64,000 nt of DNA. It comes from Bradyrhizobium sp. Rc3b. Its GTDB lineage: Bacteria > Pseudomonadota > Alphaproteobacteria > Rhizobiales > Xanthobacteraceae. Made by a program: the position numbers and the translations under genes. This document shows, in pieces, positions 1 through 8,011 of the stretch; position 1 is the first letter of the stretch, and every line of letters begins with the position of its first letter. The stretch is taken from positions 248,001 to 312,000 of the forward strand of contig NZ_FOUS01000004.1 in NCBI RefSeq assembly GCF_900114915.1, given 5' to 3'. The notes under the pieces are model-generated. The model made no database searches and was not told the DNA's origin. It saw only the letters and a list, made by a program, of their open reading frames with translations.

Positions 1-378
1 GGCAAGCCGATCATCCAGGACGCTGCGTTCCGCGAGAAGCTCGCCGCGTGCGAGATCGAGCTGAAGGCGCTCGAGCTGACTCAATTGCGCGTCGTCGCCG
101 ACGAAGGCAAGCACGGCAAGGGCAAGCCCAATCCGGCCTCCTCGGTGCTGAAGATCAAGGGCTCCGAGATCCAGCAGACCACTACCGAGCTGCTGATGGA
201 AGTGATCGGCCCGTTCGCCGCGCCCTACGACGTGCATGGCGACGATGGCTCTAACGAAGCCATGGACTGGACCGCCCAGATCGCGCCGAGCTACTTCAAC
301 AACCGCAAGGTCTCGATCTACGGCGGCTCCAACGAGATCCAGCGCAACATCATCGCCAAGGCGGTGCTGGGGCTGTGA
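1..378 (+). CDS. pimC: Acyl-CoA dehydrogenase, C-terminal part (pimeloyl-CoA dehydrogenase large subunit, PimC-like)
   Basis: The frame is open from base 1, so only the last 125 residues of a longer gene are present. The end of the protein carries the acyl-CoA dehydrogenase C-terminal signature GGSNEIQRNIIAKAVLGL, part of the FAD and dimer contact region. Enzymes of this family oxidise an acyl-CoA to the enoyl-CoA and pass electrons to ETF. The next gene is a second, divergent acyl-CoA dehydrogenase. That large/small pair is known from the pimFABCDE operon for dicarboxylic acid (pimelate) degradation in Rhodopseudomonas and Bradyrhizobium. The family is certain; the pim assignment rests on the pairing and on remembered similarity of the downstream subunit. 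Confidence 0.75.
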   Translation, partial: GKPIIQDAAFREKLAACEIELKALELTQLRVVADEGKHGKGKPNPASSVLKIKGSEIQQTTTELLMEVIGPFAAPYDVHGDDGSNEAMDWTAQIAPSYFNNRKVSIYGGSNEIQRNIIAKAVLGL

Positions 379-394
379 GTCAACAATGACGGTG

Positions 395-491
395 TCGTCC
401 TCCGCGAAGGCGGGGGACCCAGTACGCCGCGGCGGTCGTGAGTACGGCAGGCGGCTGCGTTTACTGGATCCCCGCCTTCGCGGGGATGACG
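395..491. repeat. Palindromic intergenic repeat between pimC and pimD (family A, copy 1)
   Basis: Terminal arms of the type CGTCCTCCGCGAAGGCGGGG and CCCCGCCTTCGCGGGGATGACG can pair over the whole element. The core CAGTACGCCGCGGC is shared with the copy at 1700-1802. The element fills most of the 163-base gap between the two dehydrogenase subunit genes, so it would be transcribed and fold as a hairpin. I remember this class from many Bradyrhizobium intergenic regions. Confidence 0.75.
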
Positions 492-541
492 TCTGAGGGT
501 GAGGCGACGGCAGGGCAATTCCCGCCGATTTGGAGAGAAAC

Positions 542-1684
542 ATGGATTTTGATCTGAACGAGGAGCAGCGGCTTCTCAAGGAAAGCATCGACGGCCTGCT
601 GACCGATTCCTACGATTTCGAGCAGCGCAAGAAGTACATGAAGGAGAAGGGCGGCTGGAGCAAAACCGTCTGGCTCAAGCTTGCCGAGCAGGGCCTGCTC
701 GGCCTGCCCTTCAGCGAGGCCGATGGCGGCTTCGGCGGCGGCGGCGTCGAGACCATGATCGTGATGGAGGCGCTCGGCAAGGCGCTGGTGCTCGAGCCGT
801 ATCTGGCAACGGTCGTGATCGGCGGCGGCTTCCTGCGCCATGCCGGCACCGACGCGCAGAAGGCCGCGCACGTGCCCGGCATCATCGACGGCAGCAAGAC
901 GCTGGCGTTCGCCCAGCTCGAGAAGAACTCGCGCTACGATCTCTTCGACGTCTCGACCACGGCGAAGAAGAAGGGCGACGGCTGGGTCATCGACGGCGAA
1001 AAATTCGTCGTGCTCAACGGCGAGAATGCCGACACCTTGATCGTCACCGCGCGCACCAAGGGCGAGCGCCGCGACAGAAACGGCATCGGCGTGTTCCTGG
1101 TGCCGGCGAATGCCAAGGGCGTGACCAAGAAGTCCTACCCGACCCAGGACGGCCTGCACGCCGCCGACATCACGCTCACCGGTGTCGAGATCGGCCCCGA
1201 TGCCGTGCTCGGCAATCCCGAGGATTCGCTGGCGCTGATCGAGCGTGTCGTCGATGAAGCCCGCGTCGCGCTCTGCGCCGAGGCGGTCGGCCTGATGGAC
1301 GAATCGCTCAAGACCACGGTCGAGTACATCAAGACGCGCAAGCAGTTCGGCGTCGCGATCGGCTCGTTCCAGTCGCTGCAGCACCGGGCGTCCGACATGT
1401 TCGTGGCGGCCGAGCAGGCCCGCTCGATGTCGATGTTCGCGACCATGGCGAACGATTTCGAGAACGCCAAGGAGCGCTCCAACGCCATCGCCGCGGCCAA
1501 GGTGCAGATCGGCAAGTCGCTGAAATTCGTCGGACAGCAGGCCATCCAGCTGCACGGCGGCATCGGCATGACCATGGAGGCGAAGATCGGCCACTACTTC
1601 AAGCGCCTCACCATGATCGAGAACTCGTTCGGCGACACCGATTACCACCAGCGCCGCGTCGCCGATGGTGGCGGGTTGATCTGA
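542..1684 (+). CDS. pimD: Acyl-CoA dehydrogenase (pimeloyl-CoA dehydrogenase small subunit, PimD-like)
   Basis: A 380-residue FAD-dependent acyl-CoA dehydrogenase of normal family length, probably the partner of the preceding large subunit. The N-terminal helical domain begins MDFDLNEEQRLLKESIDGLL. The C-terminal domain has TRKQFG and LHGGIGMTMEAKIGHYFKRL, the typical family blocks. I chose ATG 542 because GGAGAG lies at 532-537; an in-frame TTG 12 bases upstream would overlap that ribosome site. A palindromic repeat separates it from pimC but the genes are co-oriented. Likely substrate is pimeloyl-CoA or another dicarboxylyl-CoA, inferred from the subunit pairing. Confidence 0.82.
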   Translation: MDFDLNEEQRLLKESIDGLLTDSYDFEQRKKYMKEKGGWSKTVWLKLAEQGLLGLPFSEADGGFGGGGVETMIVMEALGKALVLEPYLATVVIGGGFLRHAGTDAQKAAHVPGIIDGSKTLAFAQLEKNSRYDLFDVSTTAKKKGDGWVIDGEKFVVLNGENADTLIVTARTKGERRDRNGIGVFLVPANAKGVTKKSYPTQDGLHAADITLTGVEIGPDAVLGNPEDSLALIERVVDEARVALCAEAVGLMDESLKTTVEYIKTRKQFGVAIGSFQSLQHRASDMFVAAEQARSMSMFATMANDFENAKERSNAIAAAKVQIGKSLKFVGQQAIQLHGGIGMTMEAKIGHYFKRLTMIENSFGDTDYHQRRVADGGGLI

Positions 1685-1699
1685 GGCCAAGCAACGACT

Positions 1700-1802
1700 G
1701 TCATCCCCCGCGAAAGCGGGGGATCCAGTACGCCGCGGCTTCTCGATTCAAGCCGCGCCGCCTCTGGAATACTGGATCGCCCGGCCAAGCCGGACGATGA
1801 CA
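1700..1802. repeat. Palindromic intergenic repeat after pimD (family A, copy 2)
   Basis: The left arm TCATCCCCCGCGAAAGCGGG and the core CCAGTACGCCGCGGC match the copy at 395-491. The right arm ends CCGGACGATGACA. The element occupies almost the whole pimD-SDR gap and stops about 20 bases before the SDR ribosome site at 1821-1826. Confidence 0.75.
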
Positions 1803-1834
1803 CCGAGCAAGTTCAATCAACGGAGGCAACAACA

Positions 1835-2608
1835 ATGAAAAACACCCCGTTCGATCTCACCGGCAAGGTCGCCGTGGTCACCGGCTCCAGCCGCGGCATC
1901 GGCCGCTCTTCCGCCGAACTGCTGGCGAAACTCGGCGCCAAGGTCGTGGTCTCCTCGCGCAAGGCTGACGCCTGCAAGGAAGTCGTCGACGGCATCATTG
2001 CGGCTGGCGGCGATGCCACCGTCATCCCCTGCAACATCGCGCGCAAGGCCGAGGTCGAGGCGCTGATCGCGGGCGCCACCAGGCATTACGGCAAGATCGA
2101 CATCCTCGTCTGCAACGCCGCGGTGAATCCCTATTACGGCCCGCTGCTCGACATCACCGACGAGGCCTTCGACAAGATCATGGGCTCGAACGTCAAGAGC
2201 AACATCTGGCTCTCCGCGCTCGCGATTCCGCAAATGGCCGAGCGTGGCAACGGCTCCGTCGTCATCATCTCCTCGATCGGGGGCTTGCGCGGTTCCACCG
2301 TGATCGGCGCCTACGGCATCTCGAAAGCGGCCGACTTCGCGCTGTGCCGCTCGCTCGCCGGCGAGTGGGGCCCGAAAGGCGTCCGCGTCAACTGCATCGC
2401 GCCCGGCCTCGTCAAGACCGATTTCGCCCGCGCGCTGTGGGAAGACGAGGCCATGCTGAAGCGCCGCACCGCCGCCACGCCGCTGCGCCGCATCGGCGAA
2501 CCCGACGAAATCGCCGGCGCGGTCGCCTATCTCGCCTCCGACGCCTCGAGCTTCATGACCGGCCAGACCATCGTGATCGACGGCGGCGTGACGACGGCGG
2601 CGGTGTAG
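1835..2608 (+). CDS. SDR family NAD(P)-dependent oxidoreductase
   Basis: A 257-residue classical short-chain dehydrogenase/reductase. The Rossmann motif TGSSRGIG lies near residues 16-23 and NAA near residue 94. The catalytic Ser sits in IISSIGG and the YGISK motif gives Tyr-x3-Lys. The C-terminal GQTIVIDGGVT block is typical. RBS CGGAGG lies at 1821-1826, nine bases before ATG. It follows pimD in the same direction, so a 3-hydroxyacyl-CoA or related dehydrogenation step in the pim pathway is possible. SDR specificity cannot be read from motifs; DHRS4-like carbonyl reductases look similar. Confidence 0.85.
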   Translation: MKNTPFDLTGKVAVVTGSSRGIGRSSAELLAKLGAKVVVSSRKADACKEVVDGIIAAGGDATVIPCNIARKAEVEALIAGATRHYGKIDILVCNAAVNPYYGPLLDITDEAFDKIMGSNVKSNIWLSALAIPQMAERGNGSVVIISSIGGLRGSTVIGAYGISKAADFALCRSLAGEWGPKGVRVNCIAPGLVKTDFARALWEDEAMLKRRTAATPLRRIGEPDEIAGAVAYLASDASSFMTGQTIVIDGGVTTAAV

Positions 2609-2648
2609 CCTTTCAACGACTTGCAATTGTAGTGAAGTGGCGCTCCAC

Positions 2649-2730
2649 TTCACCCTCCCCTGGAGGGGGCCGGGACGAGCGTAGCTCGCCCGTGGGTCGC
2701 TCGCGCTCAGCGCGAGCGGGGTGGGGTGAG
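2649..2730. repeat. Partial family B palindromic repeat upstream of the DUF559 gene
   Basis: ACCCTCCCCTGGAGGGGG followed by a GC-rich stretch ending in AGCGCGAGCGGGGTGGGGTGA corresponds to the left half of the composite element seen complete at 3168-3328 and 8650-8825. An extra CGGGACGAGCGTAGCTCGCC insert distinguishes this copy. It ends 10 bases before the start codon of the DUF559 gene. Confidence 0.8.
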
Positions 2731-2739
2731 GCCACGGCA

Positions 2740-3147
2740 ATGGTCTCAACATCAATCCGACGCGCCGCCGCGAAGAAGCTGAGGGCGAACACCACGCCGC
2801 ACGAGCGAGCCTTGTGGCGCGCCCTGAAAGACCTCCCGATGGACGGATCGCACTTCCGCCGACAAGCGCCGATCGGCCCCTATGTCGTTGACTTCTTCTG
2901 TCCGGCCAAGCGGCATATCATCGAGCTCGACGGCGGGCATCACAATGAAGACGATACGGCTGCCCGCGATCTCGCGCGTCAAGGTTGGCTCGAGAACGAA
3001 GGCTATCGAGTCATCCGATTCTGGAATTCTGAGATCGGGAGCGACCTGACCGCTGTGCTCGAACGGATTTATGTCGAGCTGTACGGATCGCGCGAAGCGC
3101 AAGCCATGCACCTTGAGCGCCGGCGCAAGCGAAAAAGGTCAACCTGA
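2740..3147 (+). CDS. DUF559 (Vsr/restriction-endonuclease-like fold) protein
   Basis: A 135-residue protein with the DUF559 pattern: an N-terminal basic helix (ANTTPHERALWRALKD), HFRRQAPIGPYVVDFFC, the acidic core IIELDGGHH, and the C-terminal GYRVIRFWNSEI. The family shares the very-short-patch-repair/PD-(D/E)xK nuclease fold. The D of VVDF and the E-x-D of IELDGG are the likely metal ligands. The start is the first in-frame ATG after the upstream repeat; no strong ribosome site is visible. The gene is bracketed on both sides by family B palindromic repeats. The actual substrate is unknown. Confidence 0.8.
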   Translation: MVSTSIRRAAAKKLRANTTPHERALWRALKDLPMDGSHFRRQAPIGPYVVDFFCPAKRHIIELDGGHHNEDDTAARDLARQGWLENEGYRVIRFWNSEIGSDLTAVLERIYVELYGSREAQAMHLERRRKRKRST

Positions 3148-3167
3148 ATCGAGCTGCGCTCTTTCTT

Positions 3168-3328
3168 ACCCTCCCCTGGAGGGGGAGGGTCGATCGCGCG
3201 TAGCGCGAGCGGGGTGGGGTGATCTCTCCCCACGGGCACTGTTCGCTGCGGAGAGACCTTCACCCCACCCCGGATCACATTTCGCTACGCTGCATGTGAT
3301 CCGACCCTCCCCCTCCAGGGGAGGGTGA
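3168..3328. repeat. Complete family B composite repeat (two inverted arms)
   Basis: The left arm ACCCTCCCCTGGAGGGGGAG with GGTCGATCGC and GCGAGCGGGGTGGGGTGATC is mirrored by a right arm (CACCCCACCCCGGATC to CGACCCTCCCCCTCCAGGGG). The centre pairs ATCTCTCC with GGAGAGAC. The organisation is closely matched at 8650-8825. The whole 161-base element could form one long imperfect hairpin. It lies between the DUF559 gene and glpK. Confidence 0.85.
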
Positions 3329-3429
3329 GCGAGACCAACCTTGACCTTCCCGCCCTAATCCGCTCCCTTTGGCGCGACACAATCACTCCCTCCAGGGAAA
3401 CGCCAAGCTAAACGCCAGGGTAAGCCGCC

Positions 3430-4935
3430 ATGTCTTTCGTCCTCGCCATCGACCAGGGCACCACCTCCTCGCGCGCCATCGTGTTTCGCGGCGACATATC
3501 CATCGCGGCGAAGGCGCAGCAGGAGTTTCCGCAGCATTTTCCGGCCTCGGGCTGGGTCGAGCACGAGCCCGAGGACATCTGGACCTCGACGGTGATGGTC
3601 TGCCGCGAGGCGATCGAGCAGGCCGGCATCACCGCGAAGGACATCGCGGCGATCGGCATCACCAATCAACGCGAGACCACCGTGGTGTGGGACCGCGCCA
3701 CCGGGCAGGCCGTGCATCGCGCCATCGTCTGGCAGGACCGCCGCACCGCCGACATCTGCGCCAAACTCAAGGCCGACGGCCGCGAGCCCGTGATCTCGCA
3801 GAAGACCGGGCTGATCATCGATCCCTATTTCTCCGGCACCAAGGTCGCCTGGATCCTCGACCACGTCCCCGGCGCCCGGGCGCGCGCCGCGCGCGGCGAA
3901 CTGATGTTCGGCACGGTCGACTGCTATCTGCTCTGGCGCCTCACCGGCGGCAAGGTGCACGCCACCGACGCCACCAACGCCTCACGCACGCTGCTGTTCA
4001 ACATCCACACCGGCCAATGGGACGACGAACTGCTGGAGATCATCGGCGTGCCGCGCTCGATGCTGCCCGAGGTGAAGGATTCCTCCGCGCGCTTCGGCGA
4101 AAGCACGCCCGATCTGTTCGGCGGCGCGATTGCGATCTCAGGCATCGCCGGCGACCAGCAGGCCGCCACCATCGGTCAGGCCTGCTTCCGCCCGGGCATG
4201 ATGAAGTCGACCTACGGCACGGGTTGCTTCGCGCTACTCAACACCGGCACCACGCCTGTTGTCTCGAAGAACAAGCTGCTCACCACCGTCGCCTACCAGC
4301 TCGATGGCAAACGCACTTACGCGCTCGAAGGCTCGATCTTCGTCGCCGGCTCAGCCGTGCAATGGCTGCGCGACGGCCTCGGCATCATCAAGCATGCCGC
4401 CGAGACCGGACCTCTCGCCGATCAGTCCGATTCCATGCAGAGCGTCTATCTGGTCCCGGCTTTCGTCGGCATGGGCGCGCCCTATTGGAATCCGCGCGTT
4501 CGCGGCGCCCTGTTCGGCCTCACCCGCAACACCGGCCCCGCGGAGCTTGCCCATGCCGCGCTCGAAAGCGTCTGCTACCAGACTTTTGACCTCTGGGCCG
4601 CGATGCGCGCCGACTGGCCAAGCTCGGAAACCGCCAGCGTCGTGCTCCGCGTCGACGGCGGCATGACCGCCTCCGACTGGACCATGCAGCGCCTCGCCGA
4701 TTTGCTGGACGCGCCGGTCGATCGCCCCGTGATCCAGGAGACCACCGCGCTGGGCGCCGCCTACCTCGCCGGCCTCCAGGCCGGCGTCTATCCCGAGCCC
4801 ACAAAGTTCGCCGACAACTGGCGCCTCGAGCACCGCTTCAAGCCGAACATGAGCCAGGCGACGCGTGAGCGGAAGCTCGCGGGCTGGGCGAGGGCGGTGA
4901 AGGGCGTGCTGGCGAGCGATGAGGGGGAGGGCTGA
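3430..4935 (+). CDS. glpK: Glycerol kinase
   Basis: A 501-residue FGGY-family kinase of the usual glycerol kinase length. It phosphorylates glycerol to sn-glycerol-3-phosphate with ATP in the cytosol. Motifs in order: [12 protein letters not shown] near residue 8, [50 protein letters not shown], the GIAGDQQAA nucleotide-site block, STYGTGCF, and [11 protein letters not shown] with [13 protein letters not shown] near the end. The start ATG follows AGGGTAAG at a sensible distance. No glpF, glpD or glpR lies next to it, so it stands alone here among repeats. Confidence 0.95.
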   Translation: MSFVLAIDQGTTSSRAIVFRGDISIAAKAQQEFPQHFPASGWVEHEPEDIWTSTVMVCREAIEQAGITAKDIAAIGITNQRETTVVWDRATGQAVHRAIVWQDRRTADICAKLKADGREPVISQKTGLIIDPYFSGTKVAWILDHVPGARARAARGELMFGTVDCYLLWRLTGGKVHATDATNASRTLLFNIHTGQWDDELLEIIGVPRSMLPEVKDSSARFGESTPDLFGGAIAISGIAGDQQAATIGQACFRPGMMKSTYGTGCFALLNTGTTPVVSKNKLLTTVAYQLDGKRTYALEGSIFVAGSAVQWLRDGLGIIKHAAETGPLADQSDSMQSVYLVPAFVGMGAPYWNPRVRGALFGLTRNTGPAELAHAALESVCYQTFDLWAAMRADWPSSETASVVLRVDGGMTASDWTMQRLADLLDAPVDRPVIQETTALGAAYLAGLQAGVYPEPTKFADNWRLEHRFKPNMSQATRERKLAGWARAVKGVLASDEGEG

Positions 4936-4953
4936 TACGCCACCATCCAAATC

Positions 4954-5150
4954 GTCGTCCCTGCCTAGTGCGCAATTGCGCACGGGCGCAGGGACCCATA
5001 CCGCGAGGTCTGTCGATGGCAGGCGGAGCCTATCCCGAACGATTGATCGTCGCCAAACCACTTCCTGTGGTTATCGCGACGAGCGCAAGCGCTCGCGGGG
5101 ACGTCCCGGATCCGCGCTCGCTCCGCTCGCTTGTCCGGGACACGATAGAA
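4954..5150. repeat. Two adjacent palindromic repeats between glpK and the GNAT gene
   Basis: The first (4954 to about 5104) opens GTCGTCCCTGCC, has GGGCGCAGGGACCCATACCG soon after, and closes with CGCTCGCGGGGACG. The second (about 5100-5150) reads GTCCCGGATCCGCGCTCGCT then CGCTTGTCCGGGACACG, an inverted pair around GTCCCGGA/TCCGGGAC. Both resemble repeat classes I remember from Bradyrhizobium. They fill most of the 263-base gap. Confidence 0.65.
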
Positions 5151-5198
5151 TGTGTAGCGCCGGCCGGAGCCACTCGCGGTGATGCGGAGCAAGCAAGG

Positions 5199-5792
5199 AT
5201 GATCCTCCTCGACGGCTATTCCGATGTGCCTGCTGGCAAGATCGCCGCCGTCGTCACCCATCTGGAGATGACCGCGCCGCCCGCGCGCCGCGACGATCCC
5301 CCCGGCGTCTGGACCCTGCGCAAGGTCGATACCCCCACGCTTCCTTGGTACCGCGATCTCTTCCGCCGCGTCGGCGAGGACTGGCTGTGGTTCTCGCGCG
5401 CCCGCATGACCGACACCGAGCTCGCCGCAACCATCCTCGCGCCTGATATCGAGGTCTACGCACTGGTCGCGCACGGCCGCGATGAAGGCCTGCTCGAGCT
5501 CGACTTCCGCGAGTCCGGCCAATGCGAGCTGGTCTATTTCGGCGTCACCGCACCCCTGATCGGCACTGGCGCCGCGCGCTTCCTGATGAACCGCGCGCTG
5601 GAGCGCGCCTGGTCGCGGGACGTCCGCCGCGTCTGGGTGCACACCTGCACGCTCGATCATCCATCCGCCGTCGCGTTTTACCAGCGCTCCGGCTTCCGCC
5701 CCTTCCGCCGCCAGATCGAAATCGCCGACGATCCACGCCTCGACGGCACGGCGCCGCGGACGGCGGCGAAGCATGTGCCGATCATTGAGTAA
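5199..5792 (+). CDS. GNAT family N-acetyltransferase
   Basis: A 197-residue protein whose C-terminal half has the GNAT acetyl-CoA fold. VYFGVTAPLIGTGAARFLMN matches motif A with a diverged Q/R-x2-G-x-G/A loop, and VWVHTCTLDHPSAVAFYQRSGF is the usual motif B ending. I chose ATG 5199 (AAGCAAGG just upstream, GGAGC at 5185-5189) because upstream in-frame sequence falls within a repeat. The family transfers an acetyl group to an amine; the substrate cannot be told from sequence. Confidence 0.78.
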   Translation: MILLDGYSDVPAGKIAAVVTHLEMTAPPARRDDPPGVWTLRKVDTPTLPWYRDLFRRVGEDWLWFSRARMTDTELAATILAPDIEVYALVAHGRDEGLLELDFRESGQCELVYFGVTAPLIGTGAARFLMNRALERAWSRDVRRVWVHTCTLDHPSAVAFYQRSGFRPFRRQIEIADDPRLDGTAPRTAAKHVPIIE

Positions 5793-5920
5793 TGCGCGAG
5801 CGAGCGTAACCCAGATGAGCGGCTGGCCCGCTGCCGGTCGGAGGCGAACGCAATCAGGCGAGCGTCACCGCATCTCGCTTTGCTCATGTCGGCTAAGATC
5901 GTCCGCTGCCACACGCTTCG

Positions 5921-6040
5921 TCGTCATCCTGAGGTGCGCGCTCTTGCGCGCAAGGATGGGCCGCAAGCGCCCGTGGCCCATCCTTCGAGGCTCCCCTCGC
6001 GCTGCTCGCGCATCGCAAGGCTCGCGCCTCAGGATGACGG
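5921..6040. repeat. Palindromic intergenic repeat (GTCATCCTGAGG class)
   Basis: The arms CGTCATCCTGAGGTGCGCGC and GCGCCTCAGGATGACG are inverted copies around AAGGATGGGCCGCAAGCGCC and CGTGGCCCATCCTTCGAGGC, which also pair. The class is widespread in Rhizobiales intergenic regions as I recall it. Together with the element at 6061-6131 it fills most of the 340-base gap 5793-6132, where I see no gene. Confidence 0.75.
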
Positions 6041-6060
6041 CTGAACTTGTGGCAGCACTT

Positions 6061-6131
6061 GTAGCCCGGATGGAGCGCAGCGCAATCCGGGACGGCGTCC
6101 CCGTATTCCGCTGCACTCCATGCAGCTACTC
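6061..6131. repeat. Palindromic intergenic repeat (TAGCCCGGATGGAGC class)
   Basis: The left arm TAGCCCGGATGGAGCGCAGC, then GCAATCCGGGAC, is followed by a decayed right arm GTATTCCGCTGCACTCCATG. The left arm is well conserved with the form I remember; the right arm has mismatches. It ends at the 3' end of the small secreted-protein gene on the opposite strand and could act as a hairpin in its transcript. Confidence 0.65.
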
Positions 6132-6132
6132 C

Positions 6133-6552
6133 TCAAAACAACCTCTGTTCTGCCCGCGCCAGCGAAAACCCCCGCTGCATCGCGTTGAAACATGTCAACC
6201 CCGTCTGCTCCGACCGGCACGTGAATCCTCCGCGCTGCCACACCTCGCCATAGGCCAGCACCGGCAGCGAGGCGTCCATCACGGTGTCACCGGCGCAGAT
6301 GCGCCCCGCGGCTCCCTTCGCGCTCATCTCGAAGGCACGGCCCCAGTCGAGCTCGCAATCGGCCGGACGGCGCGGGCGGCTCTCCATGTTCATGATGTCG
6401 CAGCGGAGCACACCCTGTTCGTTATCGGTGAAGAACTGGCAGACGATGTTCTTCGACGGTGTCAGAAAGCCGATCGGGCGATCCTGGGCGTGGGCGGCCC
6501 CGATCATCGGCAGCAGGATCGATATCAGGATCAGTCCGCGTGGCGCCGTCAT
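6133..6552 (-). CDS. Secreted Cys-rich protein, DUF6636-like
   Basis: A 139-residue protein with a clear Sec signal peptide (hydrophobic ILISILLPMIGA, cleavage after AHA near residue 22). The mature part has six cysteines (NIVCQF, LRCDI, ADCELDW, RICAGD, FTCRSE, LTCFNA), which could form three disulfides in the periplasm. The pattern, with SPSKNIxC-like and GxTC blocks, is that of the DUF6636 family of unknown function. It starts 11 bases after the threonine dehydratase gene in the same direction, so the two are probably cotranscribed. No function is known. Confidence 0.65.
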   Translation of the reverse strand: MTAPRGLILISILLPMIGAAHAQDRPIGFLTPSKNIVCQFFTDNEQGVLRCDIMNMESRPRRPADCELDWGRAFEMSAKGAAGRICAGDTVMDASLPVLAYGEVWQRGGFTCRSEQTGLTCFNAMQRGFSLARAEQRLF

Positions 6553-6563
6553 GTCACTCCCAC

Positions 6564-7511
6564 TCAGCTATCGAAATTCACCGCATTGGTGTTGGCGCCG
6601 CAGACCAGAACCGCGACGCGTTCACCGGTCGCGGGACGATAGCGGCCGGAGAGCACCGCGGCAAAGGCGGCCGCGCCGCCGGGCTCGGCCACGAGGCACA
6701 AGCGCGACCACAGGGCGGCCTGGGCCTGCCGGATCGCAGCGTCGCTGACGAGGACGACGCGCTCCACATGAGCGCGCGCGATCGGAAACATCAATTCGCC
6801 GACGCGCCGCGGCGCAAGGCTGTCGGCGGCGAGACCGCCGGCAGGCGCATCGACCGGGGCGCCCGCTTCGAACGCCGTGTGCAGGGTCGGCGATTGCTCC
6901 GCCTCGACCGCGACGATGCGCGTCCTTCCCGCGAACCACGCCGCAATGCCGCCGATCAGCCCGCCGCCGCCGACCGCTACCAGCAGTGTGTCGATGTCGG
7001 GCGCGTCCTGCTCCAGCTCCAGTCCGACGCTGCCCTGGCCAAGCAGGGTTTCGGCCTGGTCGTAGGCATGGACGGCAAGCGCGCCGGTCTGCGCGACATG
7101 CGTCTCGCTCGCGGCGAGCGCATCGGCGTAGCGGTTGCCCGCGATCACGAGCTTGGCGCCATAACCCCTGATCCGCTCGGCCTTGGCAGGTGAGGTGATG
7201 TCAGGCACGAAGATCGTGGCGGGGATGCCGAGCCGCTGCGCCGCATAGGCGACGGCCGCGCCGTGGTTGCCGCCGGATGCGGCGACGACACCGGCCTGCG
7301 GCACCTGCCGCAGCAACAGATTGGCGAAGGCGCCGCGCGCCTTGAACGATCCCGAATGCTGCAGCATTTCGAGCTTGAACGTGAGGGGCGCCGCGGGCAG
7401 GCCGAAATCGGCGAGATCGGCCCGAAGAAGGGGCGTGCGCCTGATATGCGGACGGATGACCGCTTCGGTCGCCGCGATCCGCTCCCGTGTGATGTCCATT
7501 GTCGCTGTCAT
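6564..7511 (-). CDS. PLP-dependent threonine/serine dehydratase
   Basis: A 315-residue fold-type II PLP enzyme that deaminates threonine or serine to a 2-oxoacid; racemase activity occurs in some relatives. The PLP lysine is in SGSFKARGAFANLL, the substrate loop in ASGGNHGAAVAYAA, and the phosphate-binding glycine loop in VGGGGLIGGIAAW. It lacks the C-terminal ACT domain of biosynthetic IlvA, so a catabolic role is more likely. Start ATG 7511 has GGACGG six bases upstream. An upstream in-frame start at 7550 would lie inside the divergent promoter. Operon with the DUF6636-like gene downstream. Confidence 0.82.
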   Translation of the reverse strand: MTATMDITRERIAATEAVIRPHIRRTPLLRADLADFGLPAAPLTFKLEMLQHSGSFKARGAFANLLLRQVPQAGVVAASGGNHGAAVAYAAQRLGIPATIFVPDITSPAKAERIRGYGAKLVIAGNRYADALAASETHVAQTGALAVHAYDQAETLLGQGSVGLELEQDAPDIDTLLVAVGGGGLIGGIAAWFAGRTRIVAVEAEQSPTLHTAFEAGAPVDAPAGGLAADSLAPRRVGELMFPIARAHVERVVLVSDAAIRQAQAALWSRLCLVAEPGGAAAFAAVLSGRYRPATGERVAVLVCGANTNAVNFDS

Positions 7512-7540
7512 GATGCCGTCCAGAATAGCGCATCGGAGAG

Positions 7541-7574
7541 TTGACATCAATTAGGTAATTAGCAAAATAACTAA
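7541..7574. promoter_or_regulatory. Shared divergent promoter/operator between dehydratase and ArsR regulator
   Basis: An AT-rich patch in otherwise GC-rich DNA. TTGACA at 7541-7546 resembles a -35 box reading right, with AAAATA 17 bases later. An imperfect inverted repeat TTAGGTAAT and ATAACTAA spans 7551-7574 and touches the ArsR start codon. ArsR proteins usually bind such AT-rich dyads and repress their own promoter. Binding by the adjacent regulator is inferred. Confidence 0.5.
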
Positions 7575-7877
7575 ATGAAGTTTGCCGTCGCCCTGCGCGC
7601 GCTCGCCAACGAACGTCGCCTGCAGATCCTGGAATGGCTGCGGGATCCGCGGAAGCATTTTCGCGAGCAGGCCGATGGCGACCTGGTCGAGGACGGCGTC
7701 TGCGGATTGCTGATCGCCGAAAAGCTCGGCGTCAGCGCGCCGACGGTGAGCGAGCACATGCGGGTGCTGACCGCCGCCAAGCTGGTGCGCGCCAAGCGCA
7801 TCAAGCAGTGGACGATGTACAAGCGCAACGAGACCGCGATTGCCGCCATCAAGCGCTCGATCCAGGACGGCCTCTGA
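7575..7877 (+). CDS. ArsR-family winged-helix transcription regulator
   Basis: A 100-residue single-domain winged helix protein. It opens with ALRALANERRLQILEWL, has the recognition helix in LGVSAPTVSEHMRVLTAAKL, then the wing KQWTMYKRNETAI. It lacks the ELCVCDL metal-binding signature of ArsR/SmtB sensors (here the stretch is VEDGVCGLLIAE), so the effector is probably not arsenite. The start codon directly follows the operator-like dyad with no visible Shine-Dalgarno sequence, suggesting a leaderless or very short leader mRNA. It is divergent from the dehydratase gene and followed by a glutathione transferase gene 134 bases on. Confidence 0.82.
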   Translation: MKFAVALRALANERRLQILEWLRDPRKHFREQADGDLVEDGVCGLLIAEKLGVSAPTVSEHMRVLTAAKLVRAKRIKQWTMYKRNETAIAAIKRSIQDGL

Positions 7878-8011
7878 GCGCGCAGCGCCATCGCCGGCGA
7901 CGTTGCAGCCGGTGCAATGCTCCATTTCCGAGATATTTCTTGCGCCGCGCCGATCAGGTCGTGGAGACTGGACGGCCCCGCCGTGTCCAACCGCTTGGAA
8001 GAGCAAGAACC

